From CAZUTK01 sp964623265 (GTDB taxonomy: Bacteria > Electryoneota > B3-LCP), in NCBI GenBank assembly GCA_964623265.1, contig CAZUTK010000009.1:1-60704 (forward strand): a stretch of DNA of 60,704 nt, written 5' to 3'. Below are positions 16,794-25,062 of the stretch, one piece after another. Within the stretch, counting starts at the first letter, position 1; every line of letters starts with the position of its first letter. The position numbers were made by a program, and so were the translations under genes. The notes under the pieces are model-generated. The model worked only from the letters and a program-made list of their open reading frames with translations. It did not search any database and was not told the DNA's origin.

Positions 16794-18125
16794 ATGGAAT
16801 TGTTTCAAATAGGTGAGAATCGTTCCCGCGAAGTAGTGCCGCCTCTGGCGGAGCGGCTGCGGCCGTCGTCGCTGGATGCGATTCTGGGACAGCCGCACCT
16901 GCTGGGTGAAAACGGCACATTGACGCGGGCTCTCCAGGAACACAGCCTGCCGTCCTCCATCTTCTGGGGTCCGCCGGGATCCGGGAAGACCACGTGCGCC
17001 CGCCTGCTTGCAAAGGCGCTGGGAGCGGACTTCCAGTCTTTATCGGCGGTGTTGTCCGGCGTAAAGGAGTTGAGGTCTGCGCTCGAAATTGCGAAAGCAC
17101 GAAGGAGAACCGGCGAGAAGACACTGCTCTTTATTGATGAAATTCACCGCTACAACAAAGCTCAGCAGGATGCGCTCCTGCACGCCGTAGAGGAAGGGAC
17201 GGTGATCTTCATCGGAGCCACGACGGAAAATCCCTCCTTCGAGGTGATCGGCCCCCTGCTTTCGCGCTGCATCGTTCTGCGATTTGATCCTTTGCCGGAG
17301 GAAGATCTTCAGAAAATCCTCACTAGGGCGCTGGATCAGGATGCTATCATCCGATCTCTTAACCTGCGGATCACCGATCCTGCCCGCGACGCTCTGCTGG
17401 CTTACGCCTCCGGAGATGCGCGCCGATTGCTGAACTCGCTGGATCTTGCCGCGCACTGGGTCAAGCCGGATGAAAACGGAATCAGGACGATCCAATTGGA
17501 TGACGTGAATCAAGCGTTGCAAGGGCGGACGTATCTATATGACAATCAAGGCGATTATCACTACGACAATATCTCTGCCTTTATTAAAAGCGTACGCGCT
17601 TCGGATCCGGATGCGGCGGTCTATTATCTGGCGCGCATGCTGGAAGCGGGGGAAGATCCGCTGTTCATAGCGCGACGTCTGGTGGTGCTGGCATCCGAGG
17701 ACATTGGAAACGCAGCGCCGAACGGGCTGGTGTTGGCGGCATCGGCTTTTAACGCTGTTCATCAGGTCGGAATGCCGGAGGCGCGAATCATCCTGGCGCA
17801 GGCGACCACTTATCTTGCATCCTGTCCGAAATCGAACGCAGCCTACGTGGCTTTAACGGAAGCGCAGGAAGATGTTAAAAAGTATGGACCGCAGCCGGTT
17901 CCGCTGAAACTGCGCAATCCAGTCACCGGTTTGATGAAAAAAGAGCATTACGGTGAAGGCTATCAATACGCGCATGATTTCGACGGAGGTTTTTCGGGGA
18001 TGGAATGCCTGCCGGAAGCCTTGTGCGACCGCATCTACTACCGGCCCACGGAACACGGGCAGGAAAAGAGCATCAAGGAGAGACTGGAAGCCTGGTGGGA
18101 AAAAAGAAGAGCGAAAAAGTCCTGA
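16794..18125 (+). CDS. rarA: Replication-associated recombination protein A (RarA/MgsA AAA+ ATPase)
   Basis: 443 residues, the usual length. It starts with PPLAERLRPSSLDAILGQPHLLG, then Walker A GPPGSGKT (59-66), Walker B LLFIDEIH (about 111-118), GATTENPSFEV (sensor 1 region) and SGDARRLLNSL (sensor 2). The C-terminal tetramerisation part has EAGEDPLFIARRLVVLASEDIGNA and AQATTYLASCPKSNAAY, both RarA hallmarks. It acts at stalled replication forks, interacting with SSB and helicase. The ATG at 16794 is chosen because the family begins here; a TTG at 16740 overlaps the putative -35. Confidence 0.93.
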   Translation: MELFQIGENRSREVVPPLAERLRPSSLDAILGQPHLLGENGTLTRALQEHSLPSSIFWGPPGSGKTTCARLLAKALGADFQSLSAVLSGVKELRSALEIAKARRRTGEKTLLFIDEIHRYNKAQQDALLHAVEEGTVIFIGATTENPSFEVIGPLLSRCIVLRFDPLPEEDLQKILTRALDQDAIIRSLNLRITDPARDALLAYASGDARRLLNSLDLAAHWVKPDENGIRTIQLDDVNQALQGRTYLYDNQGDYHYDNISAFIKSVRASDPDAAVYYLARMLEAGEDPLFIARRLVVLASEDIGNAAPNGLVLAASAFNAVHQVGMPEARIILAQATTYLASCPKSNAAYVALTEAQEDVKKYGPQPVPLKLRNPVTGLMKKEHYGEGYQYAHDFDGGFSGMECLPEALCDRIYYRPTEHGQEKSIKERLEAWWEKRRAKKS

Positions 18126-18191
18126 TCGGTTTTCAATCTGATTAAATCAACGCATGGACGCAGTGAAGAATCCGAGACGAGGAGTGGACGG

Positions 18192-19403
18192 TTGAGGCGG
18201 TTCCCCGATCATCCCGTGGCTCATGTCTGTTCTATGGGCTGCGTAGAGAATCAGCTCGACGGCGCGCGCATGGAGCGATTTTTCCAGGCGAACGGGTGGC
18301 GTCTTACCGAGAGCGCCGCGGAAGCGGACCTGGTGCTGGTGAATTCCTGCGGTTATACGGATGCGCTCGAGCGAAGCAGCCTGGACGCGCTGGAACAGTT
18401 GCAGAGATCGTTGAAACCCGGCGCGGAAATTCTGCTCGTCGGATGTCTGCCGGCGATTCATCCGGAGGTGACGGACCGCAGCGACGGGTTGAGAATCATT
18501 CCGCGGAATCTTTCGGCATTAAACCGTGTGATTAACGCGCAAATCCCGATCGAAGAAGTGGAAGCCAACACGCTGCCTCCCGACGAGGAGCATCGGGATC
18601 GCTTCCGCGCCGCTATGATCGCTTTCAAACGCACGGTGGAAACGCTGGATCGAGTCTCCCCGATTCCTCTGCCGCGCGGACTGCGCCAATTCCGCTACAT
18701 CTACGATGACCGCGCCTATTATATCAAGATCAGCGTGGGCTGTCTGGGTAGATGCAGTTTCTGTGCCGTGCGCCGAGCAAAAGGAAAGCTGTTATCCCGA
18801 GATCCCGATCGAGTGCTGAAAGACTTGGACGAAGGTTTGGCGCGGGGGTATCGAGATCTGGTCTTGAGCGCTGATGAAGTCGGCAGTTACGGCCGGGACA
18901 AAGGGACCACGCTGGCGGCTTTACTGCGGGAGTTCTTGAAGCGTCCCGGTGACTACCAAATCTTTTTGCGCAATCTGGATCCGGAGTGGTTGATCGCCGA
19001 TCTGGATAACTTGATCCCGCTTTTCAAGACTGGGCGCTTTCCGTACATCGTCGCGCCGGTTCAGACGGGAAGTCCGGAAGTTCTGCATTGGATGGATCGC
19101 GGCTACACATTGGAACAAGTGGAGGATGCGTTTGCGCAATTACGCCGGGCGATACCCTTCATGATCCTGCGCACGCACTTCATCGTGGGTTTTCCGGGGG
19201 AAACCGAGCAGCATTTCGAAGAGACTCTCGAATATGCGAAACGTCTGCAGGTGGATCATTTCAAGGTTCACGAATACTCCGCGAGACCTCACACCCGAGC
19301 GGCTCTCCTGCCGGGGCAAGTTCCGGAAGATATCATCCGCAAGCGCGTCCGTCGTCTGCGAAAACTCGGATTGATGATTTACGCCCGCCGATTTTTTTCG
19401 TAG
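18192..19403 (+). CDS. RimO/MiaB-like radical SAM methylthiotransferase lacking the TRAM domain
   Basis: 403 residues. An N-terminal MTTase (UPF0004) domain carries three auxiliary [4Fe-4S] cysteines: C17 (SMGCVENQLDGARM), C53 (NSCGYTD) and C85 (VGCLPAIHPE). The radical SAM core has CxxxCxxC at C184, C188 and C191 (VGCLGRCSFCAVRRAKGK), then RTHFIVGFPGETEQHFEETLEYA. Such enzymes methylthiolate ribosomal protein S12 (RimO) or tRNA A37 (MiaB, MtaB). The usual C-terminal TRAM RNA/protein-binding domain (about 60 residues) is missing; the protein ends at RLRKLGLMIYARRFFS. The modified target is therefore uncertain. The start is TTG, supported by GGAG (18181-18184) 7 bases before it; no ATG fits the domain start. 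Confidence 0.82.
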   Translation: MRRFPDHPVAHVCSMGCVENQLDGARMERFFQANGWRLTESAAEADLVLVNSCGYTDALERSSLDALEQLQRSLKPGAEILLVGCLPAIHPEVTDRSDGLRIIPRNLSALNRVINAQIPIEEVEANTLPPDEEHRDRFRAAMIAFKRTVETLDRVSPIPLPRGLRQFRYIYDDRAYYIKISVGCLGRCSFCAVRRAKGKLLSRDPDRVLKDLDEGLARGYRDLVLSADEVGSYGRDKGTTLAALLREFLKRPGDYQIFLRNLDPEWLIADLDNLIPLFKTGRFPYIVAPVQTGSPEVLHWMDRGYTLEQVEDAFAQLRRAIPFMILRTHFIVGFPGETEQHFEETLEYAKRLQVDHFKVHEYSARPHTRAALLPGQVPEDIIRKRVRRLRKLGLMIYARRFFS

Positions 19404-19453
19404 TATTTGGCAATGCGTTGACTTCGTGATTCTGTTTAAGTAAGGAGACATTT

Positions 19454-20563
19454 ATGGATTTCAAACCTGCCGTGTATATGGAATTCGCCAAGCAGCAGCA
19501 CGCGCGCAAAGTGGAATGCAATTTAGGTTTATCCGGAATTACACGGCCCTATACATTGGAAGAATTGGGTGTTACGACGCGGGTTTTTCAGAACGATGCT
19601 TTCCATCCATACGGAAATGCGGAACTGAAAGAAGCCATCGCGCACCGCTACGGCGTCCAAGTGGATCAAGTGCTAATTCCCAGCGGCGGTTCCTCGCTGT
19701 GCAATTTTCTGCTGGCTGCCGCTCTCTTAGATCGCGGCGATGCCGTCATCACGGAAACCCCATATTACGAACCGCTGACTGCGACGGTCGCTTCCACCGG
19801 CGCGGAAGTCGTCCTTCTGCGCAGGCGTCCTGAAAATGATTATGCGATTGAACTGGAGGAACTGGAGCGGATTCTCCGTCCTCCCGTGAAGCTCGTCGTC
19901 GTCACGCGGCTGCACAACCCTACGGGTGTGGATATCCCGGAACAGACCCTCTTCGCCGTCGGCGAGGCGGCAGCGCGGATCGGCGCTTATGCGCTGGTGG
20001 ATGAGGTATATCTGGATTTCCTGCCGCCCGCAAGCAGGCGAATCGCCGCCTGCATCCATCCGCACTTGATCACAACGTCCAGTCTGACGAAAGTGTACGG
20101 GATGGGTGATCTGCGCGTCGGCTGGGCGATTGGACCAAAGGCGATCGTCGAGCGCTGCTGGCGCATCAACAACGTCCTGGGGGTGAATCCGCCGTTCATC
20201 ACGGAACGCATAGCTCTGGAGTTGTTTCAGCAAGGCGGGTTGGATCGCATGGCGGAATACGCGCGGGAAATTGCGGAAAAAAATTGGTCGATCGTCGAGC
20301 GCTTTTTGAGCAACCGTTCCGATCTGGATTGGGTCAAACCGGATGGGGGGATCATCACTTTCGTTCGTTTGAAAAACCGGAGCAATGCGGATGCACTCGC
20401 CGCTTGCCTCTTGGAGAGGTACAGCACGCGCGTGATGCCGGGGTCTTATTTCAACCAGCCGGATGGTTTCCGGTTGGGCTTCGGTGCCTCCGCGCAGGAG
20501 TTATCCGAAGGCTTGCGGCGCATCTCCGCGGCGTTGGAGGAATGGCCCGCCGGTGCTGCCTGA
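19454..20563 (+). CDS. Class I/II PLP-dependent aminotransferase
   Basis: 369 residues, fold type I. PLP lysine K213 (SSLTKVYGMGDLRVGW), the pyridine-nitrogen aspartate D183 with Y186 (ALVDEVYLDF), and HNPTG (154-158) are all present. The C-terminal arginine for substrate carboxylate is probably in GFRLGFGAS. The protein lacks the long N-terminal arm of AspC-type enzymes and resembles the aspartate/alanine or LL-diaminopimelate-type subgroup; the substrate cannot be assigned. AAGGAG lies 7 bases before the ATG. It follows the RimO-like gene by 50 bases and precedes the permease gene by 21, so these probably form one transcript. Confidence 0.85.
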   Translation: MDFKPAVYMEFAKQQHARKVECNLGLSGITRPYTLEELGVTTRVFQNDAFHPYGNAELKEAIAHRYGVQVDQVLIPSGGSSLCNFLLAAALLDRGDAVITETPYYEPLTATVASTGAEVVLLRRRPENDYAIELEELERILRPPVKLVVVTRLHNPTGVDIPEQTLFAVGEAAARIGAYALVDEVYLDFLPPASRRIAACIHPHLITTSSLTKVYGMGDLRVGWAIGPKAIVERCWRINNVLGVNPPFITERIALELFQQGGLDRMAEYAREIAEKNWSIVERFLSNRSDLDWVKPDGGIITFVRLKNRSNADALAACLLERYSTRVMPGSYFNQPDGFRLGFGASAQELSEGLRRISAALEEWPAGAA

Positions 20564-20584
20564 TTTCCATTTTAGGGAGATCGA

Positions 20585-21808
20585 ATGGTTTTCTATGAAC
20601 CCATCCGAATGGCGCTGACCGCCATCTTGACTCATAAGTTGAGATCTTTTCTGACGCTTTTAGGGGTCATCATCGGAGTGACGACTATCATCTCGCTGAT
20701 GACCATCATCCGCGGCTTGCAAAATCAGATCGAATCTCAGATGAGTCAACTCTCGGCGGATGTCTTTCAGGTGCAGCGCCATGATCTCCAGATGGGGTTC
20801 GCAGGGCACGGCAGAGATCAAAAACGCCCGAAGGTAACCCTGGAGGAGGCGAGGGCGATTGAGGAGTTTTGTCCTTCCGTTTTACAAGTGGGCCCGGAAG
20901 TCTGGCAGTTCGGGCAGTGGGTGGCGTACGGGAAGGAGAAGACTAATCCGAACGTTACGTTAGCCGGCGGTTTTCCGGAATTCGCTCCGAACAACGGCTA
21001 CAGCATAGCCCGCGGGCGGTTCTTCAGCATGTACGACGTAGAGCACGCTCGCCGCGTCATCGTCCTGGGAGACGCCGTGGCGAAGAAGCTTTTCCCCTTT
21101 GAAGATCCCCTGGATAAAGAAGTGCGCCTGGAGCATGGCAGGTTCCGCGTAATCGGCATCTTCGAAGAGATGGGAAGCCGTTTCGGCGGTTCCAATGACT
21201 ATCACGTCGTCATTCCTTTCACTACGTTCGAACACCTCTACGGCAAGGAGAGGTCCATCAATATCACGGTGAAAGCGCGTTCCCCCGAAGTCTTCCACCA
21301 GGCTCAGGATGAAGTCGTCAGCTTGTTGCGGCGGATGCGGGGGTTGAAACCGGATCAACCGAACAACTTCGCCATCTGGTCGCCGGAAAATTTGATTGAC
21401 AACTTTAACAAGATGACGTTCTGGGTGAAGGTGGCGGCGGTGGGTATCGCCGGAATCTCCCTGTTGGTGGCGGGGATCGGCATCATGAATATCATGCTGG
21501 TTTCCGTGACGGAGAGAACTCGCGAAATCGGTGTGCGGCGCGCCATCGGAGCGAAGAAAAGACAGATTTTAGGCCAGTTTCTTGTGGAAGCCGTTCTCTT
21601 ATCGGAAGTCGGCGGAATCATCGGAGTCATCGTGGGAATCGCTCTGCCGCTGTGGGTTGGACCTGCGCTGAAGCTGCCGGTCGCCGTGCCGACCTGGTCT
21701 ATCATCCTCGGTCTGGTATTCTGCTCCTTAGTGGGCATTGTCTTCGGAATGTGGCCCGCCGTTCGAGCCGCCAACCTGGATCCGGTGGAAGCGCTGCGCT
21801 ACGAATGA
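20585..21808 (+). CDS. MacB-type ABC transporter permease
   Basis: 407 residues. First membrane helix at about 22-45 (LRSFLTLLGVIIGVTTIISLM), a periplasmic MacB core (about 50-270, with SIARGRFF and VIGIFEEMGS), then three helices in a FtsX domain from about 285 (GIAGISLLVAGIGIMNIMLVSVTERTREIGVRRAIGAKKRQI) ending AANLDPVEALRYE. MacB-type permeases are mechanotransmission exporters of lipoproteins, peptides or antibiotics working with a TolC-like channel and a periplasmic adaptor. No ATPase or adaptor gene is adjacent, so its partners must be encoded elsewhere or it is an orphan. A GGGAGA sequence precedes the ATG closely. Confidence 0.88.
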   Translation: MVFYEPIRMALTAILTHKLRSFLTLLGVIIGVTTIISLMTIIRGLQNQIESQMSQLSADVFQVQRHDLQMGFAGHGRDQKRPKVTLEEARAIEEFCPSVLQVGPEVWQFGQWVAYGKEKTNPNVTLAGGFPEFAPNNGYSIARGRFFSMYDVEHARRVIVLGDAVAKKLFPFEDPLDKEVRLEHGRFRVIGIFEEMGSRFGGSNDYHVVIPFTTFEHLYGKERSINITVKARSPEVFHQAQDEVVSLLRRMRGLKPDQPNNFAIWSPENLIDNFNKMTFWVKVAAVGIAGISLLVAGIGIMNIMLVSVTERTREIGVRRAIGAKKRQILGQFLVEAVLLSEVGGIIGVIVGIALPLWVGPALKLPVAVPTWSIILGLVFCSLVGIVFGMWPAVRAANLDPVEALRYE

Positions 21809-21922
21809 TGCCTTTCATTCTGGATGCGAAGATCCGGGTCCATCCGATATTTGTCTAGGTCAAATTCTACGATCTGCGAGTAAATAAATTAGGATGATAA
21901 CAACCTCTACGGATAAAGCTCT

Positions 21923-22687
21923 ATGAAGACCCGCACGATCCGCTATGCGATGTTGATCCTGGTGTTCATTCTCGTGCTGTACCTCGCGCTGGGGTATGGC
22001 AGGCGATCCTTCGAAGCTTACTGCCCCTTCGGCGGGATGGAGAGTCTCTGGGGGTTGATCGCACGGGGGGAGTTCACCTGCGCACTGGGTCCTCTGAATC
22101 TCTCGATGCTGATCGCTGTTCTGGGCCTGGCTCTGATCGCCAAAAAATCTTTTTGCGGCTGGGTATGTCCTGTGGGATTCTTAAGCGAGCTGGCGGGCAG
22201 GTTGAGCGGCGTGCTCTGGAAAAAACAACTGATGGTTCCACCGAAGGTGAATTCCGGTTTGAAACTCTTGCGCTACCTCGCTCTTCTCCTCGCGCTCTTC
22301 TTCACATATCGTCTCGGCGAACTGATATTGCGGGGATTAGATCCTTATTACCTCCTTTTTTCCGGATTCGGGCACGGTGCGCTGGGTTGGATCAGCGTTC
22401 TGACTCTCGGGATTCTGCTGCTGGGGTCTTTCCTCATACCGATGTTTTTCTGCCGCTATCTCTGTCCGTTGGGCGCGACGTTTGATCCATTTTCCCGGCT
22501 GGGGCTGGTGAAAGTCGTCCGCGACGAGTCCTCCTGCACCGGATGCGGCGAATGCTCGCGCGCCTGTCCGCAGGGATTGAATCCGGATGCGATGATCCGA
22601 ATCCGCCATCGGGATTGCACCAATTGCTTGGAATGCTTGGATGTTTGTCCGGTAAAGGATACCTTGAAATTGAAATGCACCTTGTAG
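21923..22687 (+). CDS. NapH/CcoG-like membrane protein with two [4Fe-4S] clusters
   Basis: 254 residues. Four to five membrane segments with three cysteine motifs of the family: YCPFGGMESLWGL (34-45), FCGWVCPVGFLSEL (78-90) and FCRYLCPLGA (177-185). The C-terminal ferredoxin domain has C205, C208, C211, C215 and C232, C235, C238, C242. NapH-type proteins move electrons from the quinol pool to periplasmic partners; relatives (MauN, RdxA/CcoG) act in electron transfer or copper-site reduction. The downstream gene, 10 bases away, encodes a membrane-tethered HMA-like protein, which suggests a metal-related periplasmic redox role, but that is inference. AGGA lies upstream and no clear promoter was found in the 114-base gap. 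Confidence 0.85.
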   Translation: MKTRTIRYAMLILVFILVLYLALGYGRRSFEAYCPFGGMESLWGLIARGEFTCALGPLNLSMLIAVLGLALIAKKSFCGWVCPVGFLSELAGRLSGVLWKKQLMVPPKVNSGLKLLRYLALLLALFFTYRLGELILRGLDPYYLLFSGFGHGALGWISVLTLGILLLGSFLIPMFFCRYLCPLGATFDPFSRLGLVKVVRDESSCTGCGECSRACPQGLNPDAMIRIRHRDCTNCLECLDVCPVKDTLKLKCTL

Positions 22688-22697
22688 GAGTTGTAGG

Positions 22698-23060
22698 ATG
22701 ACCGTATCCAGATTTATCATACCAATTCTCGTGATCGCCGCGCTGTACGGAGGATTTGTGCTGCGGACGGCTCTGACTCAGCCTACGACCCAAACGACTT
22801 TCAGCGCCACCGGGCGCGAGAAGGTCGTCTGCACGGTAGAGGGGTTGAAGTGCAAAGGCACGGCGGGGTTTTTCACCAAAATGTTCGCGAATACGCCGGG
22901 GATTGCGACGATCGAAACCTTCGCCACCGAACACAAAGCCGTCATCTACTACGATCCGAAGGTGATTTCGCCCGCCGGAATCAAAGCCGTCATCGAAACC
23001 GCCGTGCCGATGCGCGACGGTTCGCATCGAGCGGTGTTCAAGTGCCTCGAGATGAAATAA
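22698..23060 (+). CDS. Membrane-anchored HMA-like (heavy-metal-associated fold) protein
   Basis: 120 residues. One N-terminal membrane helix (about 5-24) and a periplasmic domain whose pattern fits HMA: first strand KVVCTVEGLKCKGTAGFF (C45, C52), helix KMFANTPGIATIETF, then EHKAVIYYDPKVISPAGIKAVIETA. The classical metal-binding CxxC is replaced by GLKCKG with a single cysteine in the loop, so metal binding is not assured; a further cysteine, C116, lies near the end. It lies 10 bases behind the NapH-like gene and is almost certainly cotranscribed. A bidirectional terminator follows. The function is unknown; a thiol or metal donor to the iron-sulfur partner is possible. Confidence 0.65.
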   Translation: MTVSRFIIPILVIAALYGGFVLRTALTQPTTQTTFSATGREKVVCTVEGLKCKGTAGFFTKMFANTPGIATIETFATEHKAVIYYDPKVISPAGIKAVIETAVPMRDGSHRAVFKCLEMK

Positions 23061-23082
23061 CGCGCGGATTATATCTGGAAAC

Positions 23083-23121
23083 AAAAAGGCTGTCTCTTTG
23101 TAAGTGCAGACAGCCTTTTTT
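23083..23121. terminator. Bidirectional intrinsic terminator between convergent genes
   Basis: 13-bp perfect stem (23083-23095 with 23108-23120) flanked by A on the left and T on the right, so it works both ways. The stem core GGCTGTCT is the same as in the terminator at 48263. Confidence 0.85.
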
Positions 23122-23138
23122 ATTCTGTTGAAACCGTT

Positions 23139-24080
23139 TTATCTCGACATTTCTTCCAAGAACAACCTCACATTGTCCCCCAGCGATGTCAGGTGATAAC
23201 CGCCTTCCAGAGCAGCCACCCACTTCCCTTGACAGTGGTCATCGGCGATTTGCTTCAGCAGCCTTGCCATACGGCGGAAGCCATCCGCGGTGACTTTCAG
23301 TCCAGACAAAGGATCGTGGATGTACGAATCGAAACCGGCGGAGATCAGCAGGAGGCGGGGGTGCTTCGATTCCGCCCAAGGGAGGAGTCTGTTTTCCAGC
23401 GCATCTAAAAGCTCCCGATCGCCGCTGCCGGACGCCAGAGGGACATTCAGCGTCCATCCCTTCCCTTCATCCACGCCGGTCTCATATTCAGAGCCGGTGC
23501 CGGGATAGTGGGGAAATTGGTGCAGGCTGAAATAAGCCACCTGGTTGTTTGCATAGAAGGCGTCTTGAGTTCCATTGCCGTGATGCACGTCGAAATCCAC
23601 GATCAGGAGCGGTTCAGCGTTTCGGGCTTCCAGCAGCCAGGCGGCTGCGATGGCGATGTTGTTGAAGACGCAAAAGCCCATCGCCGAAGAACGCACGGCG
23701 TGGTGTCCGGGAGGTCGGACCAGGGCGAACGCTCCTGACCATTCTCCGTCCCAGACCATCCGGCTGCCTTGAATCACGGCTCCGGCGGCTTTCAAAGCCG
23801 CGGTATAGGTGATCGAGGAGAGTTTGCCTTCCAGTGCCGGATACATAACCCCCCCTGCTTCGCAGCTTTCGCGGACCCAGTTGACATATTCCGGTGCGTG
23901 AATCCTGTACAGATCCTCCGCTGTCGCTGCTTCCGGCTGAACCCAGAGAAAGCGCTCGTCCCCCTGCAGCGGCTGCAGTGCCTGAAGGATCTGGAGCAAT
24001 CGCTCCGGGCTCTCCGGATGCCCTTCTCCCAAAGTGTGCTCCGCGAAAATGGGATCATAGAGCAGCGCGACAGGTTTCAT
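23139..24080 (-). CDS. Histone deacetylase-family (acetoin utilisation/HDAC-like) deacetylase
   Basis: 313 residues from the ATG at 24080. Motifs: LGEGHPESPERL near the start, RPPGHHAVRSSAMGFCVFNN with the catalytic pair H126-H127, zinc ligands D164 and H166 (VDFDVHHGNGTQ) and D251 (SAGFDSYIHDPLSGL), and ALEGGYHL at the end. Bacterial members remove acetyl groups from polyamines, small amides or lysines; the substrate is unknown. The frame extends upstream to 24176, but AGGAG lies 8 bases before 24080 and the family starts here. Its ATG overlaps the stop of the MBL-fold gene by 4 bases, so the pair is translationally coupled. Confidence 0.9.
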   Translation of the reverse strand: MKPVALLYDPIFAEHTLGEGHPESPERLLQILQALQPLQGDERFLWVQPEAATAEDLYRIHAPEYVNWVRESCEAGGVMYPALEGKLSSITYTAALKAAGAVIQGSRMVWDGEWSGAFALVRPPGHHAVRSSAMGFCVFNNIAIAAAWLLEARNAEPLLIVDFDVHHGNGTQDAFYANNQVAYFSLHQFPHYPGTGSEYETGVDEGKGWTLNVPLASGSGDRELLDALENRLLPWAESKHPRLLLISAGFDSYIHDPLSGLKVTADGFRRMARLLKQIADDHCQGKWVAALEGGYHLTSLGDNVRLFLEEMSR

Positions 24081-24934
24081 GGGCTCCGCTCCTGCGAAGT
24101 GGATATCGTGATGGTTTTTCCGTCGCTGGTGATGATGATTGTGCCGTCCACATCCGTGCGCAGAACCGTCGGGCAATGCCGCCGCAGCCTCTGCAGCGTC
24201 CTCTCGGAAGGGTAACCGTATTCGCTCGGTCCCGTCGAGACGACGATCACTTCGGGCTGAACCTGTCGGAGAAATTCCTCGCTGTTGCCGGCATCGGAAG
24301 CGTGGTGAGCTGCTTTCAGCACGGAGCTTCGCAGCTTTTCACCGTGCATTCGGATTAACCATTGTTCCCGCCGGCTGTCCACGTCTGCGGTCAAGAGAAA
24401 TTTCACCTCGCCGTGCGTGACCAGGAGAACCATCGAATTCACATTCGGATCTACTTTCTGATCAGCCGCCTCGACTTTTAGGGGGCTGAGGACTTCGATG
24501 GTGAGGTTTTCGAACTGCACCGGAATTGCGCCGATGTCGGTGGTGTCAACCGTCCAGGACCCGGATTGGATTCTTGCGGCGTAGTCTCGATCGGCGGGCT
24601 GATCGTTCCGCATCCCCGTACAATGCACAGCATCCACTGCAATGGAGTCCAGTACAGCGCCGCATCCCCCGATATGGTCTTCGTGGATATGGGTGATGAA
24701 GAGATGCTCCAGGTGTTGTATACCAAAGGTGCGCAAATACCGAACCACCTCGTCGCCGGACTTTCGTCCTCCGCAATCCACCAGTGCGATCCCTGCGCCG
24801 TCGGCTTCGATGAGCGCTGCATCGCCGTGACCGACGTTGATGAAGTGGATATGGACAAGATCCGCACAGAAGGCTGGTCCGGAAGCCGTCAGACACAAGC
24901 CGGCGAGAACAGAACAGAGGATGATTTTGCGCAT
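24077..24934 (-). CDS. Exported MBL-fold hydrolase related to the ComEC C-terminal domain
   Basis: 285 residues with a signal peptide (about 1-23, ending AFCA). Metallo-beta-lactamase fold: VGHGDAALIEADG and LVDCGG near the start, zinc motif H82-I-H84-E-D86-H87 (THIHEDHIGG), a later aspartate in LTADVD and AAHHASD near the end. The layout matches the soluble form of the ComEC/Rec2 beta-lactamase domain, proposed to be a nuclease or phosphodiesterase; the substrate is unknown. There is no ribosome binding site; a TTGCAT/TACCAT promoter puts ATG at about +1. It is the first gene of a two-gene unit with the deacetylase. Confidence 0.82.
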   Translation of the reverse strand: MRKIILCSVLAGLCLTASGPAFCADLVHIHFINVGHGDAALIEADGAGIALVDCGGRKSGDEVVRYLRTFGIQHLEHLFITHIHEDHIGGCGAVLDSIAVDAVHCTGMRNDQPADRDYAARIQSGSWTVDTTDIGAIPVQFENLTIEVLSPLKVEAADQKVDPNVNSMVLLVTHGEVKFLLTADVDSRREQWLIRMHGEKLRSSVLKAAHHASDAGNSEEFLRQVQPEVIVVSTGPSEYGYPSERTLQRLRRHCPTVLRTDVDGTIIITSDGKTITISTSQERSP

Positions 24935-24940
24935 ACGCTA

Positions 24941-24969
24941 ATGGTAAGAAAATCTTTCCGCCGATGCAA
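24941..24969 (-). promoter_or_regulatory. Promoter giving a probable leaderless mRNA for the MBL-fold gene
   Basis: Minus strand: TTGCAT (24969-24964), 17-base spacer, TACCAT (24946-24941), then exactly 6 bases before the ATG at 24934. The -35 abuts the T tract of the terminator at 24970. Confidence 0.6.
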
Positions 24970-25044
24970 TAAAAAAAGAGGTTCAACGCGTTATGCCCGG
25001 CGGCGCTGAACCTCCTTGTAGAAACCGGGGTTATACCCGGTTTC
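24970..25044 (-). terminator. Two-hairpin terminator after the sulfatase-like gene
   Basis: Transcribed leftwards: a perfect 9-bp hairpin (25021-25029 with 25036-25044), then a second stem of 8 bp extended by 3 bp past a mismatch (24978-24989 with 25003-25014), then a run of seven T (24971-24977). Confidence 0.75.
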
Positions 25045-25062
25045 TCCCCCCGAAAGATCGCC

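Noticed and set aside
19434..19460. Promoter-like TTGACT with a 17-base spacer before the aminotransferase gene
   Set aside because: The matching -10 (TAAGGA) is poor and overlaps the ribosome binding site, so it was not called.
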